Assembly (NCBI GenBank): GCA_016711805.1 | Contig: JADJSH010000005.1 | Location: 1-64,000 of the forward strand | DNA length: 64,000 bases | From: Bacteroidota bacterium | GTDB taxonomy: Bacteria > Bacteroidota > Bacteroidia > B-17B0 > Aurantibacillaceae | Direction of reading: 5' to 3' | Shown: one piece after another, positions 34,656-43,019 of the stretch | Layout: every line of letters starts with the position of its first letter | Numbering within the stretch: the first letter of the stretch is position 1 | The notes under the pieces: generated by a model | What the model was told of the DNA's origin: nothing | The model's input: only the letters and a program-made list of their open reading frames with translations | Database searches by the model: none | Translations under genes and position numbers: made by a program

Positions 34656-35271
34656 GTAAGGCAGGTGTTGTAACAGATTTAGCATAAGTAATGGAAGAGG
34701 GATTTATTTCGGCAGCAGCAAAATTAAACAAACAAGATACAGTACTATTATTAGCCGCAGCAAAAAACGAAGCGCCTCCACCCATAGAGTGCCCTCCAAT
34801 GGCTGCTTTTGCTAATACTTTACCGTTGAATTTAATTAAACTGGACGGGGTACTCCAAGTGTTCAAATTTATTCCCATCGTTGCTAAAAAATTTAAATCT
34901 CTTCCAAAATAGCCATGGTTAGGTGATGCACCTCCTTCGGTTATTGGAAGCATAACAATGTAGCCTTTAGATGCCAAATAATAATAAATGGTATTGTATG
35001 CAGAATAATCCATTAAAAAACCATGACCTATAACAACTATAGGAAATTTACCATCTGCAACTAAAGTGTTATAACCTGTTGCTATGGCAGGGTAATAAAC
35101 TTCTGTTCCTATAACACGACCTGTTCCAGCTATATTTACGCCATTTGATATGGATGTGCCGCCTGATCTGGAGTTATCAATAAAATTAATACTCAAATGA
35201 CCTACGCTATATACTTGAGCTGTAAATTGAATGGAGACAAGGATTAAAAAAATAGTTATTAGGTGTTTCAT
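34627..35271 (-). pseudogene. N-terminal part of a frameshifted T9SS alpha/beta hydrolase
   Basis: Signal peptide (MKHLITIFLILVSIQFTAQ), then a hydrolase fold closely similar to the intact neighbour: HLSINFIDNSRSGG, GTEVYYPA, oxyanion VIGHGF, nucleophile GHSMGGG. The frame runs out as RANKIAL and stops 28 bases after an A5 run on the plus strand (34651-34655); one more base there restores the paralogous sequence. Alone it would lack the catalytic Asp and His and the sorting domain, so it should be inactive and not exported by T9SS. It is a tandem copy of the next gene upstream. Confidence 0.85.
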
Positions 35272-35310
35272 AATAGAATGTGCTGAATTTAATTAGAGTA
35301 AAATTACAAA

Positions 35311-36552
35311 TTAGTTTTTTATGATCTTAAAAGCTTTCTTACTGTTTTCGGAACGAACAATTAATACATAGCTTCCACTTTCAATACCTTCAACATTTAT
35401 TTCATGTGTTGTTTTCTGAGATGATGCTTGCTCATCTAAAACTAATCTTCCCGAAATATCATATAGTTCAAAGGTAATTGGAGTTGTAATTTCTGAAGAA
35501 AAAGAAATATTTAATTTCCCTTCCGTTGGATTTGGAAACACTGTTAAATTGTTTGAAAAAGATTGTTCTTGTATTCCGGTAACAGAACAAGCAATGTTTC
35601 CTACTACTTTTCTTCCAACTCTATCAGCTGAAGGATTTAAAATTAAAGTCATAAAATTATTACCGGCTACGCAATCATTTTTAAGTTGATGTGCTAAAAA
35701 TGGTTCAATATAACTCATATATCTATTAAAATAAATCGTGTTACAAGATGGAGTGTTGCAAGCGGCTTGTCCAATAGTGCAAGTGCCACTTGTGCCATTT
35801 CCGAAATCGCAATGTGTTACGTCTTTAATGATGGAATGAAATTTTATGGTAGAAGCAGTAGGATTATAATGACTGTTTTGAACAGTAGTGTCGGCAACGT
35901 TATCTTTTTCACCAGAAATTACTAAAGTTGGCACAGTTACTAAACTTGCACCTGCAACCGAAGAAATACCTGCTGTATTTGATGTAGCGGCCGCTAAGTT
36001 AAAAACACAAGTAACAGTGTTGTTATTTTGTGCTGCTATATATGAGCAGCCTGCGCCCATAGAGTGACCGCCAATAGCAGATTTTTGTAATACTTTTCCG
36101 TTAAAGGTTGCTAAAGCAGTTGGCGTACTTGTTGTGTTTAATAATAAGCCTTGAGTTGCTAATAATTTCATGTCGTCAGCAAAGTTTGCATGGTTAGGAG
36201 TTGGAAAAATGGAGCTTTCTGTACGTGGTAATAAAACAATATATCCTAAAGCTGCTAAGCGATTATAAATATTATCATAGCTATCCCAAGTCATCGCAAA
36301 TCCATGTCCGAAAACTACTACGGGAAATTGACCATTTGCGACGTTTGTATTATTTCCAGCAACTGTAGCAGGATAATACACTTCGGTTCCAATATTTCTT
36401 CCAGTTCCTGGCATCGCAATTCCACCAGAGATTGAAAATCCACCGGTTCTACTAGCATCTTTAAAATTGATGCTCATGTGTCCCACTGGAAATGTTTGCG
36501 CTTGACTAACTAATGTAAAGCATGCAGTAATAAGTAGTATTAATTTTTTCAT
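35311..36552 (-). CDS. Secreted alpha/beta hydrolase with T9SS sorting domain
   Basis: A 413-residue extracellular hydrolase: signal peptide (MKKLILLITACFTLVSQAQ), alpha/beta hydrolase core with oxyanion loop VFGHGF (80-85), nucleophile S164 in GHSMGAG, D217 in SGEKD and H247 in VTHCDF, then a type A sorting domain (about 338-413: TVFPNPTEGKLNI, FELYDISGRLVL, IESGSYVLIV). The fold resembles the PAF-acetylhydrolase/chlorophyllase-like group. The substrate, probably an ester, is unknown. Extra cysteines (near 249-275) may form disulfides. It lies 39 bases upstream of a frameshifted tandem copy. Confidence 0.85.
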   Translation of the reverse strand: MKKLILLITACFTLVSQAQTFPVGHMSINFKDASRTGGFSISGGIAMPGTGRNIGTEVYYPATVAGNNTNVANGQFPVVVFGHGFAMTWDSYDNIYNRLAALGYIVLLPRTESSIFPTPNHANFADDMKLLATQGLLLNTTSTPTALATFNGKVLQKSAIGGHSMGAGCSYIAAQNNNTVTCVFNLAAATSNTAGISSVAGASLVTVPTLVISGEKDNVADTTVQNSHYNPTASTIKFHSIIKDVTHCDFGNGTSGTCTIGQAACNTPSCNTIYFNRYMSYIEPFLAHQLKNDCVAGNNFMTLILNPSADRVGRKVVGNIACSVTGIQEQSFSNNLTVFPNPTEGKLNISFSSEITTPITFELYDISGRLVLDEQASSQKTTHEINVEGIESGSYVLIVRSENSKKAFKIIKN

Positions 36553-36651
36553 GTGATTTATGTGTTTGGTTGAAACAAAGTAACAGACATAAAACTGTAT
36601 AATAAATTCCCTAAATTTTAAAAAACAAGATGAGCGATAATGCGGTTCAAC

Positions 36652-36683
36652 AAAAAAGCCTGGTCTTTTTAGACCAGGCTTTT
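36652..36683 (-). terminator. Terminator after the coiled-coil lipoprotein gene
   Basis: Perfect 13-bp stem AAAAGCCTGGTCT / AGACCAGGCTTTT with a TTTT loop, 29 bases beyond the stop codon at 36712. Confidence 0.9.
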
Positions 36684-36711
36684 CAAGGCTTTCTGTAGTA
36701 ATTCTGAATTA

Positions 36712-37572
36712 TTATTCAGTAATAATTACTAAATATTTTGAGTTTGACCAGAAATCTTCTGCATTTAAAATTTCAATTTTCTCAACTGTTTTTTCTCCAA
36801 CTAATTTATATGAACTTGTTGGGTGACTAGTAATGATTTTTGCTTTTTTAGCACCAATATTAATTGATGTAACTTGAGAAGCATCTACTTTAGTAAAGTA
36901 TTCTTTATTGAAATCATCTTTCAATTTAGTTGATTTACCCATTCCAATAAATCCGCCTTCTTTTGTAATTACATTTTTTTCTTTTAATTCTTTTGAAGTA
37001 CCAAAAGCATAAAAAGCTGTGTTTAATTTTTCTGTTTTAGCAGAACTTTCAGCTTCAACGTTTTCTAAATTCATAACAATATTGCTTAATTCAATATTTT
37101 TAGATTCTAATTGTGCTTTTAAATCAGAAATTTCACCGTCTTTAGCATCTATTTGAGCTTGTAAAGTTGCAATCATTTGCTCTAAACCAGCAATTTTTGA
37201 GTTCGCATTTTTTAATTTCTTGCTTAATGAACCAATACGGTTTTTGTTTTTAGCCATTAAATCGTAAATCGCTTGAATGTCTTCTTTAATAGTTTCTTCT
37301 TTGCTTTTTACGTCGCCACTTTGAGAACTAGCTGTTACAATTTTTTCTTTTTCCTTAATAGCATTTAAGTTTTCTTGAATTTCGTTGAATGAATTAACAA
37401 ATTCTTGCAAAGCCACTTCTTTTTCAGATAACTGACCGTTTAATTCTCCATTTACAGAAGCTAAACTATCTGCTAACGGATTTGCTTCTTTTTCTGAACC
37501 ACCGCAAGAGATGGTAAATAAACTTGATGCAGCGATAACTGCGGCAACTACTACTAATTTTAATGTTTTCAT
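36712..37572 (-). CDS. Coiled-coil lipoprotein (Cbp1-like)
   Basis: A 286-residue lipoprotein: signal ending TISC (C23) followed by GGSEKE, then a long coiled coil (about 35-190, repeated E/K/L/Q heptads such as IAGLEQMIATLQAQIDAKDGEI) and a small beta-rich C-terminal domain (about 195-286: NTAFYAFGTSKELKEKNVI...YLVIITE). The pattern matches a Bacteroidota family that databases sometimes label collagen-binding (Cbp1). That name rests on one adhesin and should not be taken as function here. It has its own promoter and terminator. Confidence 0.75.
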   Translation of the reverse strand: MKTLKLVVVAAVIAASSLFTISCGGSEKEANPLADSLASVNGELNGQLSEKEVALQEFVNSFNEIQENLNAIKEKEKIVTASSQSGDVKSKEETIKEDIQAIYDLMAKNKNRIGSLSKKLKNANSKIAGLEQMIATLQAQIDAKDGEISDLKAQLESKNIELSNIVMNLENVEAESSAKTEKLNTAFYAFGTSKELKEKNVITKEGGFIGMGKSTKLKDDFNKEYFTKVDASQVTSINIGAKKAKIITSHPTSSYKLVGEKTVEKIEILNAEDFWSNSKYLVIITE

Positions 37573-37594
37573 TTATATATTTATTTTAAGGTTG

Positions 37595-37602
37595 CAAATG
37601 TA
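37595..37602 (-). promoter_or_regulatory. -7 promoter box of the coiled-coil lipoprotein gene
   Basis: Minus-strand TACATTTG, a perfect TAnnTTTG, 22 bases upstream of the ATG. It is divergent from the TACATTTG box at 37670. Confidence 0.6.
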
Positions 37603-37669
37603 GGTATTAATACCATAAGCTTGTAAAAGTAACCTTAAAATTCACATTTTTTTGTTTTTTAGTTTTAGC

Positions 37670-37677
37670 TACATTTG
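37670..37677 (+). promoter_or_regulatory. -7 promoter box of the DUF5819-like/HTTM operon
   Basis: TACATTTG with a TTTG 15 bases upstream (37651-37654), 29 bases before the ATG at 37707. Confidence 0.6.
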
Positions 37678-37706
37678 TTTCACCATCCTTATTAATTAAT
37701 ATAAAC

Positions 37707-38249
37707 ATGAATCAAACCACTAAACGCCTTTTTGCTATCGTTTTAGGCGTAGTGTTGTGTTTTCATTTTATGATGATTTTGTTTTATTGTTATCCGAATA
37801 AAATTAAGCATGAGAAGTTCAATTTTGTAAATACTCTGTACATCTATCCTGCTTTTCATCAAAACTGGAATTTATTTGTGCCTGCCCCAAATGTTGAGAG
37901 AAAGTTATTTGTAAGATATAAAACAAAAGAAGGTTTTACAAATTGGCAAGATATTTTAAGTCGAGAAATTGTTAACCATAAGCAAAATAGATTATTAGGA
38001 AATGAAGCTCGAGTGTTATTACTTTCTAACTCCTTAATTTACGAATTGAATTCAATGGATGCTAAAGAATCGTGTGTTTTTAATAGTAAACCAAATAGTA
38101 ATGAATTCAAAGTGTTGCAATTTGAAATTGAAAAATATGTAAGATTAGAATTTCAATTAAAGGGTACTATAAACTATGAATTACTATTAGTTTCAGCTGG
38201 TAAGGCCAAAACCAAAGCGTATTATATAAAATCACTAGTCGCAAATTGA
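37707..38249 (+). CDS. DUF5819-like membrane-anchored protein
   Basis: A 180-residue protein with one N-terminal transmembrane helix (about 8-28) and a soluble domain. FHQNWNLFVPAP (50-61) resembles the signature of DUF5819-type proteins that travel with HTTM membrane proteins. The function is unknown. The HTTM gene follows with one base between the stop and its TTG start, so the two are probably translationally coupled and work together in the membrane. Confidence 0.65.
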   Translation: MNQTTKRLFAIVLGVVLCFHFMMILFYCYPNKIKHEKFNFVNTLYIYPAFHQNWNLFVPAPNVERKLFVRYKTKEGFTNWQDILSREIVNHKQNRLLGNEARVLLLSNSLIYELNSMDAKESCVFNSKPNSNEFKVLQFEIEKYVRLEFQLKGTINYELLLVSAGKAKTKAYYIKSLVAN

Positions 38250-38250
38250 T

Positions 38251-39096
38251 TTGAATTATATAACTACATATTTATTTAATGTAAAAAAACAAATCAAAGA
38301 GGTTGGTTGGTTTAGAAATGCCTTGTACTTGTTTATATTTTACAAGGTTATGGTGTATTTATTTCAATTTAAAGCTTTGTTTTCTGAGCAGCGATTTATT
38401 TATCATCATGTCAAGCATATTAATCCAGTTGTTGATTCCGTATTTTTTCTCAATAACCATTATTCGGTTTTGCTAGCATTAGTTTTTATTTTTAGTGTAG
38501 GCATCTTATCTATTATAGGTTTACTAAAAAAATCAAACTATATCACTAACCTTATTTTGTGGCTATTAATCATGAATTTAACCAGCTTTTTGTACCCAAC
38601 CTTAACCGCTGGCGATTATTTATTAAATCAATTATTGTTTTTTAATTGTTTTTTTATGCCTCAAGCATCCAAAAATTCAGTTTGGAATGATATTAAAATT
38701 GCTTTGCACAATACCTCTTTATTAGCTATTAAATTGCAGGTATGTTTAGCGTATTTTTTAGCAGGCTATTTTAAAGTTATCGACGATTCATGGATGAGTG
38801 GCGCCGCTATATATCAAACGTTTCAAATTCCTGAATTTTCAAATGCACTATTAGTTTCTATCCCATATTCAATAACAGTAGCCCTTACTTATTTTACTAT
38901 TGCCTATCAATTGTCCTTTGCTTTTTTAGTGTGGTTTCGTCCGTTTAAAATTTATTTATTTTCATTCGGAATTATGCAACACTTGCTAATTGCTTTTGGA
39001 ATGGGATTATTTCAGTTCGGAATCATTATGTGTATTTGTTATATTTTATTTTTGAAGTATGATTCTTCTTCCTTAGATTTTGATGTCAAAGAGTAG
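38251..39096 (+). CDS. HTTM domain membrane protein
   Basis: A 281-residue protein with seven or eight transmembrane segments and the HTTM (gamma-carboxylase-like) landmarks: an N-terminal FRNALYLFIFYKV helix, GDYLLNQLLFFNCFFMP (about 124-140) and a central QVCLAYFLAGYFKV helix. It is shorter than full gamma-glutamyl carboxylases, so catalysis is doubtful. The start is TTG at 38251, because no in-frame ATG lies upstream before the previous stop and the next ATG would delete the first helix. It forms a pair with the DUF5819-like gene. Confidence 0.75.
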   Translation: MNYITTYLFNVKKQIKEVGWFRNALYLFIFYKVMVYLFQFKALFSEQRFIYHHVKHINPVVDSVFFLNNHYSVLLALVFIFSVGILSIIGLLKKSNYITNLILWLLIMNLTSFLYPTLTAGDYLLNQLLFFNCFFMPQASKNSVWNDIKIALHNTSLLAIKLQVCLAYFLAGYFKVIDDSWMSGAAIYQTFQIPEFSNALLVSIPYSITVALTYFTIAYQLSFAFLVWFRPFKIYLFSFGIMQHLLIAFGMGLFQFGIIMCICYILFLKYDSSSLDFDVKE

Positions 39097-39103
39097 GTTT
39101 AGA

Positions 39104-39193
39104 GTGAGGGATGCAAGCGAAAATCCTTTTGTGAGATATGAACAAAAGATTGTAGCGACAGCCCGGTCTGGCCACCGCCAGACACTCCCAAAT
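39104..39193. repeat. Single REP unit, same family as 9909-10128
   Basis: It begins GTGAGGGATGCAAGCGAAAA, has the hairpin AATCCTTTTGT / ACAAAAGATT, then GCCCGG, a GTCTGG / CCAGAC hairpin, and ends CTCCCAAAT. This parallels the right half of the 220-bp doublet. It sits just behind the HTTM stop codon and 53 bases before the prfB start. Confidence 0.75.
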
Positions 39194-39245
39194 TTTTATC
39201 CAAATTATCTTTATGGAATTCATAAAATAACAATACCTTTACCCC

Positions 39246-40338
39246 ATGTTTACAACAGACCAACTAAAGGACCTTCACGAACGACATACCGCTCTGAAGG
39301 GGTTTCTTTGACTATGATAAGAAAAGTCACGAGCTAAGAGAACTCGAAGAAAAAACTCTTGATCCAAATTTCTGGACCGATTCCAAAAAAGCAGAAGCCG
39401 TTTTAAAAGAAGTCAAATCACGTAAATCGTGGGTAAGTGCTTATGATAAGTTAACTTCCGCTATTGATGATTTGGATACGATGTATGAGTTTTTTAAAAG
39501 TGGAGATGCATCAGAGGCAGACGCCGAAGAGTTATATCAAGCTGCTTTAAAAATACTAGATGATGTAGAGTTTAAAAATATGTTGAATTCTCCTGACGAT
39601 GCTTTAAGTTGCGTACTACAAATTAATGCAGGTGCAGGCGGAACAGAAAGTTGCGATTGGGCTAGCATGCTCGAGCGTATGTATATGATGTGGGCCGAAA
39701 AACAAGGCTTTAAGTTATCTGAATTAGATAGACAAGATGGCGATGTAGCGGGTATTAAATCAGTATCTATACAAATTGATGGCGATTATGCTTACGGTAA
39801 TTTAAAAGGTGAAAACGGTGTACATCGTTTGGTGCGTATTAGTCCGTTTGATAGTAATGCCAAACGCCATACATCTTTTGCATCTGTGTATGTTTATCCT
39901 GTAGTTGATGATACCATTGAAATTAATATTCATCCAAATGATATTGAAATTCATACTTCGCGAAGTGGCGGTGCTGGTGGACAAAACGTAAACAAAGTAG
40001 AAACTAAAGTGCAATTAACCCATAAACCCACTGGTATTGTTGTGGTTTGCCAGGTAGATCGTTCGCAATTAGGAAACAAGGAAAAAGCGATGCAAATGTT
40101 GCGTTCTCAGTTATATGAACTAGAAATGCGGAAACGTAACGAAGCTCGCGATGCGGTGGAAGACGGAAAAATGAAGATAGAGTGGGGTTCTCAAATCCGT
40201 AGTTATGTGCTACATCCATATAAAATGGTAAATGATCATAGAACAGAATTAAAAATTACAGACGCTGAAAGTGTATTGGATGGAAACATTGATGAGCTAT
40301 TAAAAACCTTTTTAATGAGTCAGGGGAAGAGGAAATAA
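39246..40338 (+). CDS. prfB: Peptide chain release factor 2, with programmed +1 frameshift
   Basis: RF2 releases proteins at UAA and UGA codons. The gene starts at the ATG at 39246 (MFTTDQLKDLHERH...) and its first frame stops at an in-frame TGA, codon 22 (39309-39311). Shifting +1 at CTT-TGA-C gives GAC (39310) and an open frame to 40338, for about 363 residues, the normal RF2 length. The anticodon-like tripeptide SPF (in LVRISPFDSNAKR) and the catalytic GGQ (SGGAGGQNVNKVET) are present. Starting at a later ATG, such as 39472, would drop about 75 residues and is wrong. An intact REP unit lies just upstream. Confidence 0.95.
39297..39312 (+). promoter_or_regulatory. prfB programmed frameshift site
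   Basis: Internal Shine-Dalgarno AAGGGG (39297-39302), three-base spacer, then CTT TGA C (39306-39312): the canonical RF2 autoregulatory +1 site. Slow termination at UGA when RF2 is scarce lets ribosomes shift and make RF2. Confidence 0.95.
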
Positions 40339-40350
40339 ATTATTAAAATT

Positions 40351-40455
40351 GGAACACAGATGAAACGGATTCAACAGATTAAAATGGATTTTTTGTACAA
40401 GTGGTAATAATTTAAAATCTGTGTAAATCAGCCTAATCCTTATTATCCGTGTTTC
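40351..40455. repeat. GGAACACRGATGAAACGGAT-type intergenic palindrome
   Basis: Long imperfect inverted repeat: left arm GGAACACAGATGAAACGGAT..CAGATTAAAATGGATTTTTT, right arm AAAATCTGTGTAAATCAG..ATCCGTGTTT. A relative lies at 59592-59682. It is noncoding. Confidence 0.6.
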
Positions 40456-40471
40456 TATTGAATTATACAAC

Positions 40472-40831
40472 ATGAAAAAAGTACAAATATTATATAACCC
40501 ACGTTGCAGTAAATGCCGCGAAGCATTAAGCTTTTTAGAGGGCGAAAACTGCGAAATTGAAGTTAAAGAGTATCTCAAGGAAACTCTCACTAAAAAAGAA
40601 TTAAAAGACATTTTAACCAAATTGGGATTAAAGGCTTTTGATATTGTTCGTCAAAAAGAAGCCCTTTTTATTAAGAATTTTAAGAGTAAAAAGTTTACAA
40701 ACGACGAATGGATTCAGATTTTGCTAGAAAACCCCACTTTAATTGAGCGTCCCATAGTAATTGATGGTTATAAAGCCATTATTGGCAGGCCTCCCGAGCT
40801 GGTAATTGATTTAGTTAACAGGAAGAAATAA
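40472..40831 (+). CDS. ArsC/Spx-family thioredoxin-like protein (arsenate reductase type)
   Basis: A 119-residue ArsC-fold protein: YNPRCSKCREAL with C12 as the family's catalytic cysteine and C15 making a CxxC pair, and IERPIVIDGYKAIIGRPPE carrying the arginine of the RP motif. Glutaredoxin-dependent arsenate reductases and the YfgD-type proteins of unknown role share this layout. No ars genes are nearby, so arsenic resistance should not be assumed; the YfgD-like group is the safer reading. Confidence 0.8.
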   Translation: MKKVQILYNPRCSKCREALSFLEGENCEIEVKEYLKETLTKKELKDILTKLGLKAFDIVRQKEALFIKNFKSKKFTNDEWIQILLENPTLIERPIVIDGYKAIIGRPPELVIDLVNRKK

Positions 40832-40879
40832 ATTGTGAATAAATCAGTCATTTTATTCGACTAAAATGCACTTTTTGGT

Positions 40880-40909
40880 TTGTAATTTTAACTTTAAACC
40901 CTACATTTG
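40880..40909 (+). promoter_or_regulatory. Promoter of atpD-atpC
   Basis: TTG (40880-40882) and TACATTTG (40902-40909) are 19 bases apart, the same geometry as the hup promoter. The last TTG of the -7 box is in frame with atpD and could be mistaken for its start. Confidence 0.75.
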
Positions 40910-40936
40910 CACCCGAATTTAAAAAATACACATAAC

Positions 40937-42442
40937 ATGTCTAACCAAGTTGGTAAAATTGCTCAAGTTATTGGTCCCGTAGTGGACGTTAGTTTTGATT
41001 TAAATGGTGGGAAACTACCTAGTATTTTAGATGCATTGGAAATTGCCCGTCCGGGTTCAACTCCTTTAATTCTTGAAGTACAAAAACATATAGGTGAAGA
41101 TATGGTTCGTACCATTTCAATGGACAGTACTGACGGTTTATGCCGTGGTATGGAAGTTAAAATGACAGGTTCGGCTATCAAAATGCCAATTGGTGATAAA
41201 GTAAAAGGACGTTTATTTAACGTTGTTGGTGATGCTATTGATGGTATCAACACAGTTAAAAAAGACGATGGTGTATCAATTCACCGCCCTGCTCCTCGTT
41301 TTGAGGATTTATCTACTTCATCAGAAGTATTATTTACAGGTATCAAAGTAATCGACTTAATTGAGCCATACTCAAAAGGTGGTAAAATTGGTTTATTTGG
41401 TGGTGCAGGTGTAGGTAAAACTGTATTAATCATGGAGTTAGTAAACAACATCGCTAAGGCTTATGCTGGTTTATCAGTATTTGCTGGTGTAGGTGAGCGT
41501 ACTCGTGAAGGAAATGACTTATTACGTGAGTTTATCGAATCAGACGTTATTAAATACGGTGATGCGTTTAAACATGATATGGAAAAAGGTGGATGGGATT
41601 TATCTAAAGTTGATTTAACAGCTTTAGAAGATTCAAAAGCAACATTGGTTTTCGGACAAATGAATGAGCCTCCTGGAGCACGTGCTCGTGTTGCCTTATC
41701 AGGATTAACAATGGCTGAATATTTCCGTGATGGAGATGGAACTGGTCCAGGTCGTGATATCTTATTCTTCGTTGATAATATCTTCCGTTTTACTCAAGCT
41801 GGTGCTGAGGTATCTGCCTTATTAGGTCGTATGCCTTCGGCGGTAGGTTACCAACCAACTTTAGCTTCTGAGATGGGTGCGATGCAAGAGCGTATTACTT
41901 CAACTAAAAAAGGATCTATTACTTCAGTTCAAGCGGTTTATGTACCTGCGGATGACTTAACAGATCCAGCTCCAGCAACAACATTTGCTCACTTAGATGC
42001 TACAACGGTATTAAGTCGTAAAATTGCTGAGTTAGGTATTTACCCAGCGGTAGATCCATTAGATTCAACTTCTCGTATCTTAACTCCTTCAGTTATTGGT
42101 GATGCTCACTACAACTGTGCACAAAGAGTTAAATTAACTTTACAACGTTACAAAGAATTACAAGATATCATCGCCATCTTAGGTATGGATGAGTTAAGTG
42201 AGGAAGATAAATTAACAGTTCACCGTGCACGTCGTGTACAACGTTTCTTATCTCAACCTTTCCACGTAGCTGAGCAATTTACAGGTTTAAAAGGTGTGTT
42301 AGTTCCTATTGAAGATACTATCAAAGGATTTAACATGATTTTAGATGGTAAAGTAGATGAGTATCCTGAAGCAGCATTTAACTTAGTTGGTTCTATTGAA
42401 GAAGCAATTGAAAAAGGTAAGAAAATTTTAGCTGACGCTTAA
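40937..42442 (+). CDS. atpD: ATP synthase F1 subunit beta
   Basis: Catalytic subunit of F1F0 ATP synthase, 501 residues from the ATG at 40937. P-loop GGAGVGKT (155-162), VFAGVGERTREGND (catalytic Glu region), Walker B RDILFFVDNIFRF, and the C-terminal DELSEEDKLTVHRARR, the DELSEED lever. It is followed after 11 bases by atpC. The other atp genes are absent from the window, which agrees with the split arrangement common in this phylum. A TTG at 40907 would add ten residues but falls in the promoter. Confidence 0.96.
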   Translation: MSNQVGKIAQVIGPVVDVSFDLNGGKLPSILDALEIARPGSTPLILEVQKHIGEDMVRTISMDSTDGLCRGMEVKMTGSAIKMPIGDKVKGRLFNVVGDAIDGINTVKKDDGVSIHRPAPRFEDLSTSSEVLFTGIKVIDLIEPYSKGGKIGLFGGAGVGKTVLIMELVNNIAKAYAGLSVFAGVGERTREGNDLLREFIESDVIKYGDAFKHDMEKGGWDLSKVDLTALEDSKATLVFGQMNEPPGARARVALSGLTMAEYFRDGDGTGPGRDILFFVDNIFRFTQAGAEVSALLGRMPSAVGYQPTLASEMGAMQERITSTKKGSITSVQAVYVPADDLTDPAPATTFAHLDATTVLSRKIAELGIYPAVDPLDSTSRILTPSVIGDAHYNCAQRVKLTLQRYKELQDIIAILGMDELSEEDKLTVHRARRVQRFLSQPFHVAEQFTGLKGVLVPIEDTIKGFNMILDGKVDEYPEAAFNLVGSIEEAIEKGKKILADA

Positions 42443-42453
42443 TATTTGCAACA

Positions 42454-42690
42454 ATGAACTTAGAAATTATAACACCAGATAAAAAATTATTCGAAGGACA
42501 AGTGAAATCAGCCGTATTTCCTGGTGCTGAGGGTTCTTTTGGATTATTAAATAATCATGCCGCTATGATTGCTACTTTAAAAAAAGGTAACATCGAGTTA
42601 ATTGAAGAAAACAATACAGCTCATACCTTTGAAGTAAAAGGTGGAGTAGTTGAGGTGTTTAAAAACAAAGTAATTGTTTTAGCAGAGTAG
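42454..42690 (+). CDS. atpC: ATP synthase F1 subunit epsilon, short form
   Basis: Stalk subunit of 78 residues that contains only the N-terminal beta-sandwich (MNLEIITPDKKLFEGQV...GSFGLLNNHAAMIATL...VKGGVVEVFKNKVIVLAE). The C-terminal two-helix domain that inhibits ATP hydrolysis in E. coli (whole protein about 139 residues) is missing; short forms are usual in Bacteroidota, so this is not a truncation by mutation. It follows atpD directly and is closed by a terminator. Confidence 0.93.
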   Translation: MNLEIITPDKKLFEGQVKSAVFPGAEGSFGLLNNHAAMIATLKKGNIELIEENNTAHTFEVKGGVVEVFKNKVIVLAE

Positions 42691-42710
42691 TATTTTTGTT
42701 AATAATATTT

Positions 42711-42748
42711 AAAGCCTGTTCGTTTGTATCGAGCAGGCTTTTTTTTGT
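42711..42748 (+). terminator. Terminator after atpC
   Basis: Stem AAAGCCTGTTCG / CGAGCAGGCTTT (12 bp, one G-T wobble) with a T8 tract. Confidence 0.9.
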
Positions 42749-42773
42749 TACATACAAATCATAGATTTAAATA

Positions 42774-42929
42774 ATGAAAAAACTAGTCATGTGCAGAATG
42801 TTTGGTGGACCTTATGATCCAATTCCTTTTTTCGACGATCCTTTGATGTATGGATTAATGATTTGTGCTGTTGTGTTTATTTATTTACTCATCAGTGAAA
42901 TAAAGAGTAGATTAAATAAGAAACTATAA
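42774..42929 (+). CDS. Small membrane protein, 51 residues
   Basis: An ATG at 42774 opens 51 codons ending TAA at 42927-42929. The product begins MKKLVMCRMFGGPYDPIPFF, has one predicted membrane helix (about 27-40, LMICAVVFIYLLIS) and a basic tail (KSRLNKKL). The short gene lies between two strong terminators, and its own terminator begins at the stop codon, which supports a separate transcription unit. A near-consensus TAGATTTA lies just upstream of the ATG. It resembles other single-span miniproteins of Bacteroidota that have no known function. Confidence 0.6.
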   Translation: MKKLVMCRMFGGPYDPIPFFDDPLMYGLMICAVVFIYLLISEIKSRLNKKL

Positions 42930-42960
42930 AAACCTCCAAATAGCATTTGGAGGTTTTTTT
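42929..42960 (+). terminator. Terminator after the 51-residue membrane protein gene
   Basis: Stem AAACCTCCAAAT / ATTTGGAGGTTT with a short AGC loop and a T7 tract. Confidence 0.9.
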
Positions 42961-42982
42961 ATGCTCGAAACAAAAATTAGTA

Positions 42983-42990
42983 TAAATTTG
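42983..42990 (+). promoter_or_regulatory. -7 promoter box upstream of the secreted protein at 43020
   Basis: TAAATTTG matches TAnnTTTG and lies 29 bases before the ATG at 43020. Confidence 0.5.
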
Positions 42991-43019
42991 ATATAGATTG
43001 AAAACTATAAAATAGACAT

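Noticed and set aside
39080..39337. 85-codon plus-strand frame
   Set aside because: It covers the REP unit and the first codons of prfB in the wrong frame.
39472..40338. prfB starting at the ATG at 39472
   Set aside because: It omits the conserved RF2 N-terminus that is recovered by the +1 shift at 39306-39312.
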